Origin: Vanessa cardui
Taxonomy: Eukaryota; Arthropoda; Insecta; Lepidoptera; Nymphalidae
Reading direction: 5' to 3'
Length of the DNA stretch: 64,000 nt
Assembly: GCF_905220365.1 (NCBI RefSeq)
Contig: NC_061143.1
Span: forward strand, 1,302,001 to 1,366,000
Part shown: piece by piece, positions 47,801 to 56,800 of the stretch
How positions within the stretch are numbered: position 1 is the first letter of the stretch
Layout: the number at the start of each line of letters is the position of its first letter
The notes under the pieces: model-generated
Told to the model about the DNA's origin: nothing
Database searches by the model: none
Seen by the model: only the letters and a program-made list of their open reading frames with translations
Program-made: the position numbers and the translations under genes

Positions 47801-50800
47801 ACATTTTGTCATGAACGATACACCCATGCATAGCTTAGTGTTCAAGTAGTAATAAGCATTCTTATTCGTTGATTTCCATGCAAAAACATACGTATAAATG
47901 TAATTACATAATTATATATTAAATTTAAAAAAAGAATTATTACTGAGCTTAAATGGAACTTAAAATGAAATACTACTTTAGAAGAAATCGTTCCTAAAAA
48001 TGATGACCTATCGAAATATTTTAAAGGAAATGGTTACCGATTAAAATGAAAATAGAACGTGCGATACAGTAGTCGCATATTGCATTGTTTTAATATTTAA
48101 GGTTGCACCTCATTTTGCTAATAATTAACATTGACGTTACATCCTCTTGGAAAATATTTTGGTACACTCTGACTGACGAATTCTAACACCGCGTGCGATC
48201 ACCGGTCAACTAAAATAGTTCTTCACTTCCTCGGCCTCCGTTATATACTTCCGTCCAAAATCAAAAATCAAAATAAACTTTATTCAAGTGGACTTTTACA
48301 AGCACTCTTTAATCATCATTTAACAATTAAGTGAAGCTACCACCGGTTCGCAAAGTAGATTCTCCCGAGAAGGACCGACAAGAAACTAAGTAGTTACACT
48401 TTTTCAACATTTAAAAAATACAATCATATTAGTTAAATATAATTATATATGTATGTAATGTATCCTGCCTGGAAGTCAACAGGTAAAGGTCCCTTTTCAC
48501 TAAATCACTATGTTGCAGAAAAGCGAGAAGAAAGATGTAACAATTTTTTTTTTCAACAGAAATTAATTTGGTATAGGGTTGCCAGGCGTCGGGATACATA
48601 TGTACATAATAGTTAAGATTATTGGGTGCGTGTAAAATTAAACGATAATATAAATTTCTACATATGTAGAAATGACTGATGACATATGATAAACACTATA
48701 GCCAAGATATTGGTGTAGAATTTAATTTAAAACATTTGACATTTGTATTTTACGTTTAAATTTGAAAGAATTTTATTTTAAAGAGTTTTATAAAAGAAAA
48801 ATGGTCGTATTATTACTACGACAGAAATCCCTAATAATATGGAGTATGTGGCCTTATTACCCACATGTCTAGCTAGGTTTTAGCAATCCTAATTAGGTTT
48901 GCTGTACATGTTTTAAAATTGAAACCCACCTTATAAAATGCTGACATTAAATACTATATAATTTCATTGCTTGTAAACCATGTTAACGCGGTTATAAATC
49001 AAATCAATTTTATTCAAGTAAACTTCACAATGAAGCGTTTTTGAATCGTCAACAATTAAATAATACCACCGTTTCGGAAAGCAGCTTCTAGTGAGAAGAA
49101 ACGGTAAGAAACTCGCATAGTTGCTCTTTTCATATAAACAAATTTACAATGCTTTTATTCACAGTTATTTTTGTCCTATCATGGAACCCGAGCCTAACTC
49201 CAAGGGTTTCTTTCCAAAAAGTATTTTTTTTATGTATTTATAAATACCATTTTTACAACAATGTTTATAGTTAAATACGTAAAAATATAAATATCGAGAG
49301 ATACACATGTGGCAGTCTTTCATACAGGAAACCTGACGATATTTTCTTTCACAGGCGAACACGAAATAGATTATGAAAAGAAACGCGTGTTCTTACCTCA
49401 TCTAAGTCTAGTTTTAAATGTCTTGCAAATAAAACATGACGTTTACAATTAAAACAACTATTTTCAAAATTGAAACCATTTTCTAAAACCCAATTCAGTT
49501 ATTACAATTACCACTTATATGCAGACTTGCAATATTTATATTTTACAAAACAATAACAGCCGCATTCCATTTTGCATACGTAAAAAGGAATTAAGGCTTT
49601 TTTTCCAATTTGAGAACAATATACCATGGGTTTTATGCAACCGGTTCCTTAAGACCTCCTCGTGTATACATACGCGTTCCTTAACCCCACAAAAGAGGTT
49701 ATAATATAAGGCTCAGATTGTATTCAAACTTAAAAGCGTTGCTACTATGTTGCGAAGATTTTTTAATTTTATTTTATACTAGTTGTTGTCCTTGTTTTTG
49801 TTCGTGTTTTAGGTGTTTGGTTGTCACGTGTTAGGCCAAAAAAAATAACCCTTGTCCGTCCTTGGAGTTCAAATTTTCTACATAATTACCAAATTTTATT
49901 AAGTTCGGTTTAGCGGTTTGGTAGTGAAAGAGCGACAGTCAGACAGACAGAGTTACTTTCACATTTGTAATATTACTATAGACTTAAATGTATTCTTAAG
50001 TCTAACTTTATTTTCAACAAGGTTCACCAAACATATTTTGCTTCCCAAGACTGATGGAACGTTAAAGATGTGAGCGAAAAGTTTTCAATTTAGTTTCTGA
50101 TTTTGCGTTACAAATTATTTTAAACTATAAAATAAATTATTTATAATAAATTTAGCATGAATCATGACGTCATTTCTTTTTTTAATCCTTAGTTTATTAG
50201 AAAAATTTCTAAGTGTGAATGTTTATTAAAAAATCGGTAATTGAAGTGGTTGCCCTATCATCTCGCTTCACAGTTTTCGCTTCACATGATTTGACATGTT
50301 ACGGAAAACCAGATGAACCAACCTGAGATGGCCCAGTGAGCTGAGATGGCCCAGTTGTTAAAACGCGCGCATCTTAACCGATATATATATGTGCTTAATT
50401 TGTGTTTATAAATTCATCTCGTGCTCGGCGGTGAAGGAAAACATCGTGAGGAAACCTGTATGTGTCTAATTTCAGCGAAATTCTGCCACATGTGCATTCC
50501 ACCAATCCGCATTGGAACAGCGTGGTGGAATATGTTCCAAACTCTCTCCTTAATGGAAGAGGAGGCCTTATCCCAGCAGTGGGAAATTTACAGGCTTTTA
50601 CTTTACTTTTACTTTACTTTACGGAAAACCGAATATTTTTTCATTCAAGGTCGTATCGATATAAGTTAAAAAATGAAAACTGTTTCAAATCCTAATGTGG
50701 TTTTAAATTATATCAAATCAAAGCTAAAAGAATAAAATTCAGTGGACCTACGGCTTTAAATCAAGTTTAAATGCATTTGGGATGCTACAATTTAATCCAG

Positions 50801-53800
50801 TGTAAGCGTAGGCTCTTATCGGTTATGTAAATTTAAAGCTATTTTGTATTCACTAAAACATTTTATCTTTAATTGGTTCACGTATTACTTTCAAAAGTGG
50901 ATTCAGCTCTATTGATATCTGTTACACTTTATTGGCCATTAATGTTTCAAGTATTGTTATCATAATCACTTTTATAGCCTCCTATATATATTATTACTTA
51001 AAAAAGACATTCTTAAGGACCGTGGGACTATTCAGAGCAGACCATACTTATACATAAGTCCGCTGAGAGCAACAGTTAGTTGATATCTACTAAATAAGTA
51101 AAATATTCTGTTTGCAAAGACCTTCTGAGGACCTTCTAAAGCTGCTCATTCTCCGCATTCTGCATCCAATCAGGTCTCACCACCTTCATAAGGGGCTGGC
51201 CCAAGTCGCCTCCACTCCAGGGCATCTTGTTTTCTTCCACAGTCATTAGACCTGCGTAATATGAGGCCACCCTCTGCCGCTTCAGTCTATTATATTAGTC
51301 CGGTTCTTCTCCGAAAAATATCAATTTACATATACCTAGTAGTTTCCACAGAGAAAATATTATATTGCAAAAATGACTGCCACGTCCATACATATACATA
51401 ATATATTAATATTAGTTGGTTACTTAAGAAAAAGGCCGTTTTTTTTTAAATCAAAAAATATTTGGTACGTAATGTGTTCTCCGATTTTGTTTCTAGACGA
51501 TATGGTGTTTAGCTTTCAATGTAAATATATTGTAATATAACAAATTCGCGTGTTATTTTTAATGATTTCTACATTCACGGACTTTCACGTTGCCTTATTT
51601 GTGTACCGTTTTTATTTGTCATATTTTATGGCGCTATTAATTTCTTGAATCAATGTATGTCCTTTTCCGTTTGAATCTTAAAATATCGATCGCGTTGTTA
51701 CTACCAAATAGGAATTAAACTTGTGTAAAATCAAATCAATAAAAAATAATTCCAGATTCATTTAAAATGGCATCATCAGACGCAGCTTATAACCCGCTGA
51801 AACTCCACTTTCAATTAGTCATTTGTTTTATTATTCAATTAGTCATCTCGTAATCGACATTATAGTAAAAAATCTCGAGGAGCCTGCATGAGGCGAATGA
51901 AATTCTGTATTATATATTCACCTAACATTGGAGCAGCGTAATAGACAATCTTTTAAAATATCCTCAAGAAAGGAGGGGGCTTTTAGTGCCTGTTACTTTA
52001 AGACAATATGACACAGAATAAATTGCATCAAACTATACAGAAGAATCAAATCTAGGAGACATTATATTGCGACCAAACTATCCAGGAGTAATGGATTAAA
52101 TCCTTTCAATTTCAAATTTTGAGATGGCGCAGCGGTTAGAAAGCGTGCATCTTAACCGATGATTGCGGGTTCAAAACCATTCAAGCACCACTATATATAT
52201 ATGTGCTTAATTTGTGTTTATAATTCATCTCGTACTCAGCGGTGAAGCAAAACGTCGTGAGGAAACCCGCATGTGTCTAATTTCATCGAAATTCTGCCAC
52301 ATGTGCATTCCACCAATCCGCATTGGAACAGCGTGGTGGAATATGTGCCAAACCCTCTCCTTAATAGACGAGGAGACCTTATCTCAGCAGTGGGAAGTGT
52401 ACAGGCTGTTAAGTAACAGCCTGTACACTTCCTGTACATTTACTTTACTCAAATTATTAGTTCAGGAATAGACTGCTGGATAGTCCACAGTGTGTGCATA
52501 CCGTTGTGCATGACAATGGGGTCTGCGTGATAAAGCAAGTCACCCTGGAGACTGGTCGTTGAGGACGTAATCATCATATGTATATAGGTATTCGCTCACG
52601 TTATTTATAGAGGACCGCTATACATGGTGTTTAACTTTTTTTCAATGTCAGGTTTTATTTCAAGTGGGTAGGCACCTGCCAATAAAAGTAGGCCACGAAT
52701 GTTCTTTAAAACTATCTCTTCGCACTTAAAGTCTACTCTTTCTTTCGCTTATTCTTTTTTATCATTAATTATTGTAACATCTAAACGCCGGATTTCGTTC
52801 GGTAAAAATAAAACAAAAACAAGTATAACGCCATTTGTTTTCACTTCGAAGCAAAACCTTTTTTGTAATTCGAAAGAAATTAATGATTTCACCGTATTTA
52901 CTCACTTTTACTTTTAAAACAAAAGTTATCGTACAAGACTTTTTTGTTTATTTAGCAAAAGCAACGTTATGTAATGATTCATTTATCTAAATACAATGAT
53001 GTTCTAGTAAACAGATATGTCATTAACGCGCAAAAAGTGGAGACTAGAAAACGTCCTAATTGGACCGTTTGCCTTTAGTCGTTTTCATCATAATTATGCC
53101 AGTAATACGTTATAATACATCATAATTAGTAATACGTTATACGTAATTAAAACATCTAGTTATCCCTTTTACTTATTGTTTTTATCATTTTTACTTGTAA
53201 CGAAATGTAAAATAAACGGTCCCCGTCGCGGCACACTTTTTTCTGTTGTTTAGTATGGGTATAAAATATCTGTTTATTAGAATATCATTGTCTAAATATA
53301 TATAACTCAAAGGTGACTGACTGACTGACAGTGATCTACTAACGCATAGCCCAAACCATTGAACGGATAGGGCTGAAATTTGTTTGTTTATATAATACAT
53401 GAGACAAAAAAGAACCCGCTAAGAGGATAAAATAGGGGATGAACGCGAGCAAAACCGCGGCGAGGAAGTTAGCGGCGTTATTTTTTTTTATTTAGATTAA
53501 AAAAAATAGTCTACGAGAAGATCGTACACGAGAAAATGATCAAACACGGTTGGTTGAATGAGAACTTCGTTAATTAATAAGATATTTTTAACGTAAATTG
53601 GCAAAACTTCAATTTCCTTGTACAAAACTCTTCCTTAACACGACAATCTAGCTTACTTTTAATTGGCATCACAGTTGAAAAGATAAATAAAATCGAGCAT
53701 TTCTAATTCTATAACTTTAATATCATCATCTTTATCATTACATGTATAAGACAAAGTCGCTTACAGCTATCTGTCCCTATGCGCAGATCCTTAAAATTAC

Positions 53801-56800
53801 ACAACGGATTTTGATTCGTTTTTTTTAATAGATAGAGTGATTCAAGTGGAAAGTTTTTGTATATAATACATGGACAATACAGTAAAGAAACACCGATTAT
53901 TTTAGAAGTTTCTAAATTGATGACGTAAATAATCAAAGTCTGTAGTATATTTAGTATCAGCATTGCACCCTTGCGAAGCCGGGATCGGTCACTAATTTAA
54001 AATAAAATCAATGATCAAAAACATCTTTAAAATATTGTCATACGCTATCATTAAAAAGTGGCTAAAAAATTAATGTGTTTAATTTGTAAAAAAATCTAAT
54101 TTTCTATTTATAATTTATGGTTCAAAACACAGCTACGGAAATAGCCTAGTTCTGTACCTTTATTGTCGCGAAGACAGCGAAGACTACAAAGGGAACTAAC
54201 TAGTGTCGGAAAGTGCTCGGTAAACAATAAACATGCTACGACGCTTAAAGTCCATTGTAATAATAATAAGGTCGCTCATGTAGCTTGTGCAAAGCAGCAA
54301 CAATGAGTAGAAACGTCTCTAAAGAACACACATTCTTCTATAAATTGTGTATTCTTGAAACAACTTAGGGCTGCCCTGCACTAGGAACCTGTATTGTAAT
54401 AATTCGAGCATGACAATGCGGAATCTGTAATTATACAATTTGTCTTACAAAATCGAATCTAAGATTGCAGTCAAATGATCATATATCAATGAACAGTACT
54501 GTAACGTAATTTAAAATCCAATTACATTACAGGCGAATGACAAATGTTCTAAGGGCCGCCCTTATACATTACATTGTTCATACAAAATTATTATGTTGGC
54601 TTTTATTAATTTGTAAGTCGGATACCCTTATATTATAGGAGTTTGGTAATGGCACCTCGTTACCTTGTTGCTTTAATTGCCTAATTTATTTGTAGCTGGT
54701 CCCGAGTTCAAACTTGGATTGTGACATTAATTATGGCTAAGACATTAATTAAGCTATGGAATGTTATACAATCGCTCAGAAATCACGTAAAGATATACAC
54801 CTGTTCTCTCTTTCCTAATATTCAAGGTCCTATCAAACGCAATAAAGATTACATTTAATAATAAATATAACGAATTTAGGTGTCATCGTTTCATCTTATT
54901 ATTCGACACAAAAGCTCTTGTGGTCAATTAATGGATGCTAAGCAAAAGTTTTTGAGCGACGACTTAAAACAGGGTAGTTCTATTCTATTATACTGAAACT
55001 TGATTAGATATGTTAAAAGAATATAATATTTTTTTCTTAAAAAGTAAATCTGTTATCGAAATTTTAATTATATGAATATTCGAAGAATATTGCCCATCAG
55101 GACTGGATCGTTCCACCAGTTGATTATTAATTTTATTATTATATGTACGTACCTACATTTATACATCCATCCTCTGAAATAAATTTCACAATTTTATTCA
55201 GCACTTTGGATTTCAATTTATTTAGTGTCCAAGTATTAAGTTATTACTGCTTATGAATTACGATAGTAAAACACACAACATGGTTATAATTTTTTGTTTT
55301 TAATTATCTTAAAGACTGTGGCTCAGTATTCACTATATTCATTTTAGAATATTAACAATTTATCCTATTACATGTTAATTAATTTTGTTATTGTTTTCAG
55401 GTATTTTATTCCTGACATCACAAGCACGATGCCAGTATCAAGCTGTCCACCAGGGTAGGTATGCATCAATAACTTTACCCAACGTATCTAATTCGTAATT
55501 AAGACTCAGTAATTAATTAATCACACCCTTATATTTCAGTGTCCTACATGCAATCTCCGGGACCTCCGATGAGCTCATATCTTCAATCCGGTCATCCGCC
55601 TTGGCATCAGTTTTCCTCACCAAGGAAAAGATCACCTGACATCCAAACTTATTACAATGGGCCCTACAATCAACCACATGCGTATAACCAGAACCCGTTC
55701 CAAATGCAAGGATCACAAAACTTCCAAGATTTTCCCCAAACATATAATAGCCAATCATCATCAGCTGATCAAATAGACTCGGAGACAAGAGGTAACGCCA
55801 ATGATGGCAGACTTCTGTCTGAATCAGCATTCACCAGAATATCAGAAACTCTTGGAGCAATCAATACAGTAGGACATTACCTCATAGATATGGTTAATGA
55901 GAATGAAAGAAATGAAACCGACCCTAACTTGAAACAACTCCCACAGGCTCTTTATACAATCAGCAAGAACGTTCTCGGGAGAAATGTTACTGATAAAATC
56001 GCCCCAATAGTTAAAAAAGCGTTACCCAAAGTTTTACCAGATGCCCCAATAACAAGGATAGCAACAGCAGACGTTAAACCTAATGACAGTAAAGGATGTA
56101 CAACCCCTGAAGGAGAACAGGGTGTCTGCGAAGATCTGAGTAACTGTCCACAGTTACTTTTAAATCTTGTAAGCCTTCGTGAATCATTATGTTTTAAAGA
56201 TCTCTTTGTTCCTGGCGTGTGTTGTCCAAAAGACGCTGTTGTTGCTTCAACACAAGCAATAGAAAAACCAGTAGTAAGCACAACAAGTAAACCTACGTAC
56301 TTAGTACCAGTGACAACTCAGCGACCGACGCAAAAGCCTACAACTACTAAGAAACCTTCGGCTATACTTGTTTTGACGACTAAGAAACCGAGACCGCAAA
56401 CAACTAGTACTGCTAGACCAACAACAACTTCTACTACTAGAGCCCCGTCAACAACCAGCTATTACACTGTCACTTCTCCAATCATTGCCAATTATTCGAA
56501 CATTGTGGACATTAACGGTAACTATCACTTGTTATCGCTATTTAAAATAAAAATTAGATTGATTAAATTTAAATTCGAGAACCAAAAATTACATACGATC
56601 TAAACATGAAATCACAATCTTCTAAAGTGGAACATATTACTATAATATTATTTTATTAAAATTTCAGATTGTGGTCAGAGGGAAGACGAAGGCGGTCGCA
56701 TAGTCGGCGGCACGGAGGCCAAGCCGGGCGCTTGGCCGTGGATGGCTGCCATATACCTGCATGGAAATAAACGCCGAGAATTCTGGTGTGGTGGCACCCT

